Under the pieces are notes generated by a model, which saw nothing but the letters and a program-made list of their open reading frames with translations, was not told where the DNA came from and did not search any database. From the NCBI GenBank assembly GCA_037176725.1, contig JAZBRS010000044.1:434001-498000 (forward strand): a DNA stretch of 64,000 bases, read 5' to 3'. The DNA comes from Posidonia oceanica. Its lineage: Eukaryota; Streptophyta; Magnoliopsida; Alismatales; Posidoniaceae. A program made the translations under genes and the position numbers. Shown one piece after another: positions 42,731 to 52,992 of the stretch; the first letter of the stretch is position 1; each line of letters starts with the position of its first letter.

Positions 42731-42810
42731 ATGGGGTGTCTTGTCAACCTAGAGCAGCGGCCTCGGTCCCCTTGACCTCGCTCAAGGAGGAGCATCTGTA
42801 GACACTCCAT
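42731..42810 (+). promoter_or_regulatory. Polypurine tract and LTR-bridging inverted repeat (element A)
   Basis: AAGGAGGAGCATC precedes the LTR start TGTAGACACT at 42797. ATGGGGTGTC (42731-42740) pairs with GACACTCCAT (42801-42810) with a single G-T pair, and an inner CCTAGAGC/GCTCAAGG pairing is nearly kept. This repeats the element B layout. Confidence 0.55.
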
Positions 42811-42940
42811 TTTGACAGGTTGAATTATTGGATCTCTCTGGTGGCTTCAAAACCCAAAAATCCTAGAAAACCTAGGTAAAATAATCCTGAAATCCCCCCA
42901 AAACCCTAAACCAAAACCCTAAACCAAAACCCATTTCAAA
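42797..42940 (+). mobile_element. Element A 3' LTR, first 144 bp
   Basis: TGTAGACACTCCATTTTGAC matches the LTR start of B, C and D with a few changes. The sequence then follows the AACCCTAAACC-rich LTR front and stops abruptly at the CACTA terminus at 42941. No continuation is found on the other side of the CACTA within the window. Confidence 0.75.
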
Positions 42941-42954
42941 TACTACTAGAAAAA

Positions 42955-43445
42955 CAGGAAATCACGAGGATAAATGTCCTCACTTAGTCCTCGCTAAGTC
43001 CTCGCAATCTCCTCGCTAATGGCTTTAGCGAGGACTTTGCGAGGATATCAAGTCCTCGCATAATGCTACGTCGTTAAAAGCCATTTGTGAGGATATTTCC
43101 TAGCAAATTCCTCGCTAAAAAATTACGAGGATTTAGCGAGGGAATAAAGTCCTCGCAATATCCTCGTTATTACTCGCAATCTCCTTGCAAAGTCGACGTT
43201 ATATCCTCGCAAAAATATTAAAAAAAATAAAAATAAATAAAACTTGCGCGGATATAGCGAGGATAGCTTCTCGTAATTTACTCGTTATATATTAGCGAGG
43301 ATATTGCGTGGAATTTGTTCCTCGTAATAGCCTCGCAAATACCTCGTTATTACCTCGCTATGTGCTCGCTATTCCTGTCCATACCACAGTTTTAGCGAGG
43401 ACGTAGCGAGGAAATATTCTCGCCAAGTCCTCGCTAATTCTAGGC
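42955..43445. repeat. CACTA subterminal repeats
   Basis: The words TCCTCGCTAA and its complement TTAGCGAGGA, with shortened forms CCTCGC and GCGAGGA, recur more than 25 times in both orientations. In En/Spm-type elements such subterminal repeats bind the TnpA protein. The array ends near 43445, before an AT-rich stretch (43450-43700) with no gene. Confidence 0.8.
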
Positions 43446-43701
43446 AGTGGGAAAAAAAATAAAATTATTACATCCACATCCACGAAAAATAAGATTAATA
43501 TACCTGTTAAAATGACATTCATATGCATTCACAAAAATTAAATTACACATCCACCAATTTAAAAAAAAAGTATCAATTGATATTACGACATAATTAAGAT
43601 TTTACATATCCATTTGTTCACAAAATTCATGATATTACAACACTGAAATGATATAATACAAGTCACTCGTCCCCATACAAGTCAAAATGACATAATACAA
43701 A

Positions 43702-46700
43702 TCATTTTCTTCTTCTACCGACTTGTTTTCCTTTACCTTTTGAGGAAGATACATGAATGGAACGACGATCACGTCTGTACTCCTCGTAATCCTCCTCGTC
43801 GTCATTTGACAAATCGACTTCCTGCTCGTCCGAGTATCTTTTGATTATAAAAAACAAACTTACAAATATGTTATGATGGATAATGATTATATTATAATGT
43901 TAAATTCAATATAACAATTAATGCATATCAAAAAATTTATAACTACATAAAACTTTACCTTATAAGTCGGTCCTCCAAAGCATGTATTTCATCCGTTATT
44001 TTTGTGGTTATTTTGGCACTTAAACTCTCCTCCAATGTAGTCGTCATATGTGATAACTGGGAACTGAAGAAATTTGGATCAATTGAAGTAGAGGCCTGAG
44101 TTGAAAATGGATACTGCGTCGTAGAACCCGTAGAAGAACCAATAATAAACTCTTCTGAGTAGTATGGATCAAGACCACCTAAGCCTTGCTTTCTTGATGA
44201 ACAACCCACATTCCTTTCCATCGAAACTTGTTTCCAAAGTTTCTTGTCAAAGGCTGGTTGTTCAGCGACATCAGTGTCCCTATATTTTTCTTGGAACAAG
44301 AAGAGGTACCTATCCTGTAAAAATAAACACAAGAAGTTAGTTAGAGATGATATAAGATTGAAGTGTATATTATTAAAACAACTTTAATTCTAACGATGAT
44401 TACTTACAAGTACATCCTTTGCAAATGGGGTTGACCAATTTTGTTCCGACCCACTAGTATGGGATGCAGTCCACCACTCTACCACTGTAGGTTCTCTGCA
44501 TAATTTAGCGGCCTGTAACAATTGAAATATACTTATTAATTTAATATCGAGATCTTGTGGGTGTAGCCTACACGGAAGAGGAGACAAAAGCTATGGCTGC
44601 TGAGATTGAAGTTGTTGATGGTCCAAATGAGAACACTATCATTACCTTAAATTAACAAATGTCCTGAAACACTTTAAAAAATATAGGGAAATTCTAAACC
44701 AACTAACAACTGCACAAAATTTCCCTTCTAAAACCGAATGCCTAGTGAAATCCTATCCAAATTAGAAAAACTGTAGATCATGTTATTAGCATATATATCA
44801 GCAACAAAGAGGGAAGAAAAGGCAAATCACAACCAAACCCATCACAGTTAAACCACTAGCAAGAGAATTTAATCAAGTAAAGACATCAGCTACTCAATAC
44901 TGAAAAAACGAAAACGAAAACGTTGAACACAATCACACAAGTGGTAGGCAATAAAACTGGGAGAATAATAGCAACGTCAGGACTGAACCCAATCACACAA
45001 GTGCTGTGTCACTCATGATCTTGTTGCAACTTTTAATGTTTTATCTAATGATTAAGATAGAATTCGACCTCCATTTAATTAGTGATGATCAAGTCTCGTG
45101 AAAGGGCTTGATAGTTAACTATCTCATGATGTATTTGAGGATATTATTGCAATTAACAGTTGATGCTTTCACAAAATAGAGACAGAATATATATTCTCTC
45201 ATCATGCATCGTAGTTATGATCCACCACGGCAATTTCTTTTTTCAAAACAATAATTTTATCCAAACATTCGCCATTGAGCTCTTGCTCGGACCTCTTAAC
45301 AAAAAATAAAGATATATCCTTCGCCAGTGCTCTACAACCACTTGTCCCTGAAAAAAACCTTACATTCTGATCAACTTGTGTCTCTATATGTATTAAACAT
45401 ACAACGAGAATAAATAATCTAATTAACCCATGGTAGCATATGCTTTGGATCCTCTTCCAAAACTACTTGTTTAGCATTATCCTTATTATTTTCAATGGAT
45501 GAAGTTATTAATATGTTGAAATAACTCCTAATACGGTCTCCTAATTTGTGGACATAATAAGTTGGCTTGTTTTTATCTTTATGTGTTGTTCTACATGTGG
45601 TATTTGTTTGAGCGAGATGATAATAAAATGATGATCTCATGTGTATTCTGTGTGGAGCTGAAGAAGAGGATGTGGAACATTTTTCACGTGACGCTCGATC
45701 AGTGGGTGGGTTTCGTAGAAGTTTCTGCCAGAGGGCATTGCGGATGGTGAGGTTGCTAGCCCTTTGGACTTTGGAGGACCTATGGAGACAGGCTTCTTCT
45801 TTAGGAATTCCTTTGATGCCAAGCGTCGGACCTTGCTTTTGATTTAAGTCATCTGTTATTAAGAAAGCCACTAAGACTACCATCATATGAAACCTTTCTT
45901 ATATGAATATTCTATTTTAACAAACATAATCCTATAATGAAACGTCTAAAATTCATATTTGATATACATAAGATTTTGATCAAATACCAGCAATGATCCT
46001 AGTATGATTCAAAGCAAAAACTCAAATCATGGAAGATAAAAGTATCCTTACCAACTCAGCTCGAAGGTCGTTGTGGCTTCTTGATCCGCTCGTAGAACGA
46101 ATTTTCTGCTTTTCGCGATTTGACTTCCTCGCTGTGGATCTTTTTTGAAACTCTACATCTGTGGCAAAAAGATCACAGAGTCCATTCCACCTAGTTGTAA
46201 CATTAAACATCAATATATATGTTAATTCCTATATGTACAACAATAAACATAACTTTAATTTAGTATAAATATTAATTACCTCTCTTGTGTACACCAGTGT
46301 GGAGGAAATGCCTTGGCTGCCTGATAATCATCGTGAGGGTCAGGGCATTTTGCCAATGCAAGTGTCCTTGCCCTATAGTAAATATCGTTCATCCTTTTCT
46401 TAATTAATTTTGTAAAAGGAACACGATAATCTTCCTTAGTGTACCCAGGTGAAAGCGTAAACTTACTCTGTAAAAATCCAACATCATTGTTAATTTAATA
46501 TACTAATTACTTACACTAAAGATAAAGATAATGATTACTTATTATCAATAGTGCATCAAACATTCTTTCTTTCTCATCTGAATGCTAATGTGACCACCGA
46601 TACTCAATGGTCGATGCATAAGATCTAAAAATTCTTGTGATCTTGGACGAGATCCTGTTACTCATCTTGAAGTTACTGCATTTAAATCAAGTTAAGTACA

Positions 46701-47178
46701 GAAAATAAGTACAATGTTGACTAACACCAAATTAAAAAGAAAAATGACTTACCCATCCGACTCAAGCTCTAGAAGAGGTCATGGTCCTTGAGAAACTTGA
46801 GCATATCCTTGTCCTTGTTGTTGTTCTTATTAATTATCATTAAAATTACACATATATCAGTAAGTATATTTAATATCAAGACTAAAAACTACAAATTCAT
46901 AATATTATTTACCTGCTGTTGCTGGAGGTGTAGGCAACTCAGGCTGGACCTGACGTGCAGCACTACTCTGTGGAGTAGTACTATGCCTAATCACAGGAGG
47001 GGAGGTGGGAGCCTCAACATAATTAAGTGGTCTGAGGTAGTGGTATACCATGTGTACGTATGTGCTCAATCAACTGAGCTGTGGTAAAAGCACTAGGATC
47101 GATCTCTCGATTCTCCGATGAACCACGCCCACCGGATCCACTAGAGCGTTGACCACCTCTACCAAATCCGGTCATCTA
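43702..47178 (-). pseudogene. CACTA second gene, transposase_24-like, multi-exon
   Basis: Exons with good GT-AG borders on the minus strand: about 47178-46917 (MTGFGRGGQRSSGSGGRGSS start, frameshifted), about 46665-46555 (DEKERMFDALL, one stop), 46467-46280 (SKFTLSPGYTKEDYRVPFTK), 46192-46055 (WNGLCDLFATDVEFQKRS and NREKQK), 44512-44408 (AAKLCREPTVVEWWTASHTS), 44314-43959 (DRYLFLFQEKYRD, coiled tail) and 43837-43702 (acidic then basic tail ending GRRRK). The WNGLCDLF..FQKRS..NR pattern is that of plant transposase family PF03004. Phases join correctly at four borders checked. The exon-1 frameshift and the exon-2 stop suggest it is no longer functional. Confidence 0.7.
45636..45725 (+). pseudogene. 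Non-LTR retrotransposon zinc-knuckle scrap
   Basis: MCILCGAEEEDVEHFSRDA on the plus strand resembles the zf-RVT motif (CxxC ... EEDVEHxF ... C) at the C-terminus of plant LINE reverse transcriptases; the final cysteine is lost. It lies in the 1.5-kb intron between the 46055 and 44512 exons of the CACTA gene. The fragment is short, so the call is tentative. Confidence 0.4.
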
Positions 47179-47297
47179 ATACCGTAAACAATGCATTAAA
47201 ATAGTCATGTAAGATTCATCTAATTTGCTGAATAAATAAGGAATCAATATGAAAATCATATCTGAATTTAAACAAGTTACTTGATTGTACTTACAAG
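46932..47297. repeat. Direct repeat copy 1 (CACTA gene 2, exon 1 and upstream)
   Basis: 366 bp duplicated at 51137-51502 with five base differences seen by eye (about 98.6% identity). A further 50 bp (47450-47499) continues the match at 51502-51551; copy 2 lacks the 152 bp between, with AG at the break. Copy 1 is joined to the rest of gene 2. Confidence 0.9.
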
Positions 47298-47541
47298 CAC
47301 AATAACGATGATGATGCCGAGAAAGAAAGCCATGATGAACCTGAATTTAAACTAAGTGGTTAGTTTTCTATATCATCTTAATTGGTTGGTATGTATTAAA
47401 ATTCAGAAACAAAAATATATTCAAAAAACATATCGATATATCACTATCAGTATATATCTATAGAATGCAAGTGCATAAGGAGTTTACAAAGCAATATAAG
47501 TTTACAAACCAAGTATATATCTATATACTTGGGCAGAGTTA

Positions 47542-48048
47542 TCATACGTCTTCGACTTTTTGCATTTTCGCATTTTCTACCTGCTGAGGATAAATTATCA
47601 TCAGAAATATCATGCACGAGTGTGGAGTTAGTACTTTGATGCCAAGTTTTGGTTTTTGATGCTCAAACATGATGAATACCTCCACAATCAAATCTGAAAT
47701 AGTTTTGATGGCTTGGTTAAGAGCATTGTATTTAGATTCATGTTTTGCAGCATATCTACTCTCTGCCAAGTCATGTGTAACAAATGCTGGAAACATACTC
47801 ATCCTTGGGGATAAGATAATGAGAATATTTGGAAGCTCACAGTAGTTATATGTGTGATTCGAACTTACCCATATTGGGATACATTCAAAGTTGTCTTTTT
47901 CCTTTAGATTACCCATTAAGTTCCAAAGATTTGACAAAGCTTTCTTTTCAACCTGGAGTCCAACCTGCTTAGTTAATGGATCCAACATCTCAGTCACAAC
48001 ATCGGACAGAAGAATGCTTGTCACTTGAATACAGGATAGTATAGGCAT
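47542..48048 (-). pseudogene. Captured coding fragment of unknown host gene
   Basis: A 168-codon minus-strand frame with natural-looking composition: DPLTKQVGLQVEKKALSNLW, GNLKEKDNFECIPIW, then PNILIILSPRMSMFPAF and ESKYNALNQAIKTISDLIVE. A perfect donor GGTAAGT follows IPIW, so the frame may read through an intron between two exons. I do not recognise the family. It lies in the foreign block of the CACTA and is opposite to the FKBP fragment. Confidence 0.45.
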
Positions 48049-48414
48049 GTTTAATAAAACCTTAAAAATTCTTTTGCACTTGCAACCAGACAGAATGAAT
48101 TTCTTGTTTAAACAAGCACTGAAAAAGAAAATAGTTTTATATAGTCTAGTTGGGAGAAGCTAAAGGATTCACCTTTTTTTCTTATTAAATCCTAGAAAAC
48201 TGTCTACTCTATATGCTAGAATTAGAACATAACTAAGCACAGTTTATTGGTAGACTTTAATGCTAATGTTCTGTTACCATGGAGTGGTTATTCATCTAGA
48301 TATAATGGAGAAGACACGTAGTTTTTTCTTGTGATTACTAATGTACAATGCATTCTTTGGTTATATTTTTGACAAACTTTTCTATGCCCAAGTAGCCATA
48401 TGAATTTCTAGTAG

Positions 48415-49037
48415 GATCACCACCTGGCAAAGAATCGAAACGTGATTTTGTGGACAATCCCAATGGACTTTTTTCTGCTCAGGCTGCCCCAAAACCACCT
48501 CCAGCAATGTACTTTGTCACTAAAGGAATGCGAGTTGGGGGGAAGGCGAGTATTCTCTTATGCCAATTCCTTTAATAGTAATTGTCTTTAGTACTTCTTA
48601 GTTATAACCTCTTCTATTTTGCATAAACAATTGGTTAAATCTTACCAGCAGAATTTTCTAGACCTTTTTTTTTTATCCTCTCATAGTTTTGTGTCTCGTT
48701 CATGTCATCTGTGCAGAGGACAATAATCGTGCCTCCAGAGGTTGGGTATGGACAGAAGGGTATGAACGAAATCCCGGTAATCTCCACTTGCAAGCTTATA
48801 AAACGTGCTTAAAGTTTTCAAGTAGTAATTTATCAGTATAAATGCAACTTCTAATATCCGTACTTGGTTTCTGCATCAGCAAACATGTGTAATACTTATT
48901 GATGGGAAGTACTTCTGCATAGATAAGTTCAATCACCTTTTTCTCTTACCAATTGATTCTATCATATTTTGCAGCCTGGAGCCACTTTTGAACTGAATGT
49001 GGAACTCTTGCAAGTGGTTCAACCAGAAACGAAGTAG
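48415..49037 (+). pseudogene. Captured FKBP-type peptidyl-prolyl isomerase, last three exons
   Basis: Three exons in one consistent phase: 48415-48545 (GKESKRDFVDNPNGLFSAQ, PPPAMYFVTKGMRVGGK), 48718-48777 (RTIIVPPEVGYGQKGMNEIP) and 48975-49037 (PGATFELNVELLQVV, stop TAG). VPPEVGYG and IPPGATFELNVELL are FKBP-fold C-terminal motifs, and the NPNGLFSAQ insert is like plant chloroplast (thylakoid-lumen) FKBPs. Introns are retained, so genomic DNA was captured. Donor 1 is GCGAGT instead of GTGAGT. The N-terminal half with the transit peptide is absent. All three exons are free of stops, so capture is recent or a chimeric transcript may be made. Confidence 0.8.
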
Positions 49038-50819
49038 CTTATTATTCTGTAAAAATGAAAGAGAATCGTCCTTTTTGGGGTTGCCTCCATGAACATGGAC
49101 ACATGCCATTTTAGGGACATAAACCCTGTTTTTCTGAATCCGGTGTTACTGTAAATGATGCTATTTAAAGCAAAGTAGTCTTAACTAGAAAAATGTAAGT
49201 TTTGTTTATCAATGATCATATATTTGTCATTTAAGAAAATTTTTCAACTCAAGGAGTTCTTAGGACTAATTCACCTTGATTTTGATATTTGTAAAAAAAA
49301 AAACAACACTAATTCGTTTGAGTTGCTTGATCAGAGATTTTCTGTCATGATCGTTGGTTGTGAATTATTGCATAATATTGGATTCCAATTGATGCTCAAG
49401 AGTAACCTGATGTTGACATGGACATTGGACGGATGTCGAGAATGGAAATTTGTAACCCCCCAGTATAAACTTCGGCTATATAGTTTATTTGGGTCTTCAA
49501 TTTTCAACCGTCTTATGTCTATATGCATAAATACTGTCGGATGTGGTACAAGAGTGAACAGACATATTCATGTGGGAGATACAACACTCAAATCTGAATG
49601 CATTGAATGCCATGTTATATTCGTGTTTGTGTTCATGAATGAAAAGGTTGGAAAAGAGTGCACTCAAGCGACACTCCTTGTAAGGGAACATTTGTCTAGG
49701 TAGTTGTTGCTAATAGAGGCAATGTGGATATGATCGACAAGAAAGGAAATTTGGTATTTTGAAGTCCCACAAGAAGTAGGTATTAGAATCACATCTATTA
49801 CGCTCTTCACTCTATTTTCATTGAACTTGGTAGTATGCTCATATTATGTGGTATGAACTTGAGGATTCTTTTACGTGATAGGCTCGATCACTTCATGATC
49901 TCTTTCAGACACAAAAAGAGACCTGATACGGTTTAATGCATTGTATTAACAACGGAACTATCTAACTCATATCTTTAAGGTTGTTTCTTCTGGATACGAA
50001 CTTGTCTCCATCTCAAAGGCTAGGGGGCACTACCTTTTGTATGTTTTAAGGTTTCTTTCTTCAAATGGCTATAAGGACTTTATGGAAAGCTTCGATGACT
50101 ATGGGAAACATGTGAGTATTATCCAATTGCACAACCAATCCCATTATCCAATTTCACAACTAAACCATTTGTTATATTATATATTTCCTTAGACGATGGT
50201 GATAACTATTGATCTGAAGGAAAATGTTAGGCGCATGTTTCAATTGAAAGTGACAAGAAAGCTTGGTTCTTATCCAAATCATGGGAGAAATGTCTAACTG
50301 GTGGGAGTAAAAAGCAGATCGAAGGAGAAGAAGATCAGCAAACTAACACACCATTTGTTGTCTCTTTTTTATAATTGTTGTTAATCACACCATTTGCCTT
50401 TGTCCTCCATGTGTAGGAATACTTTTTAGGTCCACACTGCAAAGACAACCCAATGGCTCTTGTTAGGTGTTCTTTTTGACACCTGGTAGTTGACGTTAGA
50501 TAGAGTAGAAGATGGCCTGCAACCTGCCACAAGGAAATCTTTCTTAGATAGTTATTCATCAATATTTTATTTGTTTATAACCTTATAAATTGTAACTAAA
50601 AAAAGAATAGTAAACCATGAACCGAATCAAAAACTTAGCAGTTTGTTCGATTTAGTTCAACAACAAAATGATTTGATTTTGTTTCAATTTCTTACAAACC
50701 GATCAGCATAGTTCGGTTTATGATTTTATCCAAGGGTCTGATTTTTGTATAAGCACCTACAAGAAAGAATCTTGTAGATACTTAAGTTCAACCATTGAAT
50801 ACATCCAACAGTTGAGAAT
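49038..50819. other. Unrecognised part of the captured block
   Basis: 49038-49200 looks like the 3' UTR of the FKBP gene. The rest is AT-rich with short frames only; a 163-codon plus-strand frame at 49212-49703 has a composition unlike a real protein. 50140-50560 has exon-like scraps (KKAWFLSKSWEKCL) that I cannot assign. Confidence 0.35.
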
Positions 50820-51136
50820 TGGAGAGCCGAGGAGGAGGAGGAGGTGGAGATAGCGACGTTGGTGGCGGGAGGAGTAGGTGGAGACGGCGGCGTAGCGCAA
50901 TACACATGGGAGGAGTAGGCAAAGATGGTGAAGCACGCGGAGACGGCGACGCAGCGCGGTACACTGGAAAGGAGGAGCACGTTAGAGGGGTGGGGAGGCA
51001 ACAACAAGGAAGAGGAGAATGAGACAACGAAAGAGAAGAAAAGGAGAAGGAGGCAATGGTGGTGGAGAGGGGCGAAGAGGTGACAACAGCAGCAACAGGA
51101 GGAGGGAGTGGAGGCAACGACAGGAGGAGGATGGGG
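50820..51136. repeat. GGA/GGC-rich low-complexity tract
   Basis: Purine-rich, trinucleotide-like sequence (GGAGGAGGAGG, GGAGACGGCG, GGAGTAGG) ends exactly where direct repeat copy 2 begins. It may be an exon 5' part from another gene or an expanded repeat that took part in the junction. Confidence 0.6.
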
Positions 51137-51502
51137 AGGCAACTCAGGCTGGACCTGACGTGCAGCACTACTCTGTGGAGTAGTACTATGCCTAATCACA
51201 GGAGGGGAGGTGGGAGCCTCAACATAATTAAGTGGTCTGAGGTAGTGGTATACCATGTGTACGTATGTGCTCAATCAACTGAGTCGTGGTAAAAGCACTA
51301 GGATCGATCTCTCGATTCTCTGATGAACCACGCCCACCGGATCCACTAGAGCATTGACCACCTCTACCAAATCCGGTCATCTAATACCGTAAACAATGCA
51401 TTAAAATAGTCATGTAATATTCATCTAATTTGCTGAATAAATAAGGAATCAATATGAAAATCATATCTGAATTTAAACAAGTTACTTGATTGTACTTACA
51501 AG
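51137..51502. repeat. Direct repeat copy 2 (CACTA gene 2, exon 1 and upstream)
   Basis: Second copy of the 366-bp segment, collinear with TNP2 on its right (stop at 51586). Together with copy 1 it encloses the foreign block 47500-51136. Confidence 0.9.
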
Positions 51503-51585
51503 TATATATCTATAGAATGCAAGTGCATAAGGAGTTTACAAAGCAATATAAAAAAGGTATATACCAAAATGACAAAAAAATCTCC

Positions 51586-52410
51586 TTAGTCTTCGTCACT
51601 ATAGTCAACACTCTCTTCTTGTTCATTTTCTTCATCATCTTCACATTCATCTTCTACAAATGTTCCTTCTTCATCCTCAGTTTGCCACAACACTGAATTT
51701 GGTGGAATTATAGAAACTTGATCAAGAGCATGGTCTACAACTATCAGTTGTGGAGGCTCGTAATCAGGTTGATACAACTCTTCAAACTCGTTAATTGTAG
51801 CTTCATTGGCCATAGCAATGTAGGCACGTGCTTTGATCTTCATCACAGTGAAAACTTCATCTTTCTTCCTCTTTCTTGAAACTTGAGGTACATAACAGAC
51901 TTGATCAGCTTGTGAAGTTAACACAAATGGCTCAAATCTCCTCAAGTACTTAGTTGGTATAACGTCTACAATATCATGCCTGAAGTCATGTGTGACTCCC
52001 TCCTTAGGGTCATACCAATCACAAAGAAACAATTTCACTTTATTTGCACCGGAATATTCCAACTCGATGATCTCTTTTAAGATACCATAATAGTCAATAT
52101 GGTTTTCTCCATAACATGATCTGTTCACCATAACCCCTGAATTTTGAGTAGTCAATCCCCCACCATATTCTTGTGTGAAATCGATACCCATTTGCAAAGC
52201 ATGCTCCATACGACTTTACTTGGAAAATCGGACCATAAGCCAAGTCCTTTAAGAGATTTTGCTTAAGACTAGGATCAAGTTAGTTTACATGACTTCTAAA
52301 CTACTCAGGAAATGTCTTCCTGAATAAGTCCATGATATCATCATCTTTTAGACTAGGACGGTCGACCATTAATTGTTCTCTGAATTGCTTGCAATTGAAA
52401 ATTTATAACA
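51586..52410 (-). pseudogene. CACTA TNP2-type transposase, C-terminal exon (DUF4216)
   Basis: On the minus strand an exon begins near 52410 (QFREQLMVDRPSLKDDD), continues FRKTFPE, LLKDLAYGP, then after a one-base shift near 52170 QEYGGGLTTQNSGVMVN, DYYGILKEIIELEY, LFLCDWYDPKEG, YLRRFEPFVLTSQADQVCYV. These are the hallmarks of the DUF4216 domain of plant TNP2 transposases. The tail is very acidic and ends VDYSDED. A TAG and a TAA break the first part. The catalytic TNP2 domain upstream is absent because the element is truncated near 52440. Confidence 0.82.
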
Positions 52411-52439
52411 TAGTAAGATAATACATTATTTAAATTTAT

Positions 52440-52992
52440 TGAATGGACATATCGAGAAAGATAGCGATAAATACTCGAAAAATGGTTCGACTTCATCGCA
52501 ATTGTCAAGAATATATAACTCTGCAGCATCTTTCTCACTCCGGGTTAGTAGGCGTTCTTTCACTAGTCACTTATCCGGCGGATGCACCGGAAATCATGAC
52601 TCGATGCCACAATGCAAATGCGGATGCAAGATGCTAATGCAATGCAATGCATGCCAATGCAGAAGTTAGTGCAAAAGTTATGTTAGATGTTAGTGCAGAA
52701 ATGGTATGCGATGCGAATGCAGATGCTGGACTAGTATGAACTAGTGCACGTGCAAGTGCTGTGTATGAGGAGATGCTATGCGTGGTGAGTGCTGGCACTA
52801 ATGCCGATGCTGATGCATGGGGTGCTATGCTGCAGATGCTAATGCTTGAATGCTAGTGCTTGAATGCTTGCAGGAGTGCTAATGCTTGAGGGATATTGCT
52901 GGGATGCTAATGCTTGAAAGTGCTAATGCTGTGCGTGCTTGTGTTAATGCTGGGGTCGTGCAGAGTGATGCATGGAGAAGAAGCAGGGGGTT
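52440..52992 (-). mobile_element. Minus-strand retroelement pre-LTR scrap
   Basis: On the minus strand GATTTCCGGTGCATCCGCCG (52560-52590) and the preceding TGCAT-rich text match the pre-3'-LTR regions of A (42540-42690) and B (26590-26660). The part 52600-52980 is a degraded run of TGCTAATGCTTGA-like words. 52440-52530 is AT-rich and unassigned. Element C is inserted at its right side. Confidence 0.55.

Larger units (their letters stand above)
1655..42940 (+). mobile_element. Element A: old Tat/Ogre-type Ty3/gypsy retrotransposon, nested and interrupted
   Basis: A is reconstructed from its pieces: 5' LTR remnant 1655-3211, PBS 3213-3230, leader 3231-3960 and 9679-10550, gag 10551-13571, protease resuming at 32715, pol to 38269, extra ORF 39672-40873, repeat array to 42262, PPT before 42797, and 3' LTR start 42797-42940. 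It is interrupted by D (3961-9673) and B (13678-32714), each with a matching 5-bp duplication, and its 3' LTR is cut by the CACTA at 42941. Without the insertions about 16.5 kb of A remains. Tat/Ogre assignment rests on the RT and integrase sequence, two RNase H domains, long LTRs and 3'-UTR tandem repeats. It is inactive: frameshifts in gag, protease and pol and many stops. Confidence 0.85.
42941..52440 (-). mobile_element. CACTA-like DNA transposon, 5'-truncated, carrying captured sequence
   Basis: The left end TACTACTAGAAAAACAGG matches the CACTACTAGAAAAA-type terminus with a mutated first base, and it is followed by subterminal TCCTCGC/GCGAGGA repeats. Minus-strand genes read TNP2 C-terminus (52410-51586), then a transposase_24-like gene (47178-43702), which is the usual CACTA order. 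A foreign block (47500-51136) lies between two copies of one transposon segment. The other terminus and most of TNP2 are missing; the right limit near 52440 is approximate. Confidence 0.75.

Noticed and set aside
42895..42932. AACCCTAAACC words suggesting telomeric repeats
   Set aside because: They are degenerate, only a few in number, and belong to the normal front part of these LTRs (compare 13738-13770 and 26830-26860).
49212..49703. 163-codon plus-strand frame after the FKBP fragment
   Set aside because: Composition and lack of any motif suggest a chance frame in AT-rich DNA; no splice logic links it to the FKBP exons.
50726..51274. 182-codon minus-strand frame
   Set aside because: Its first third is the exon-1 region of the CACTA gene (also at 46932-47297) and the rest is the translated GGA/GGC tract; it is a fusion at the duplication junction and not a gene in itself.
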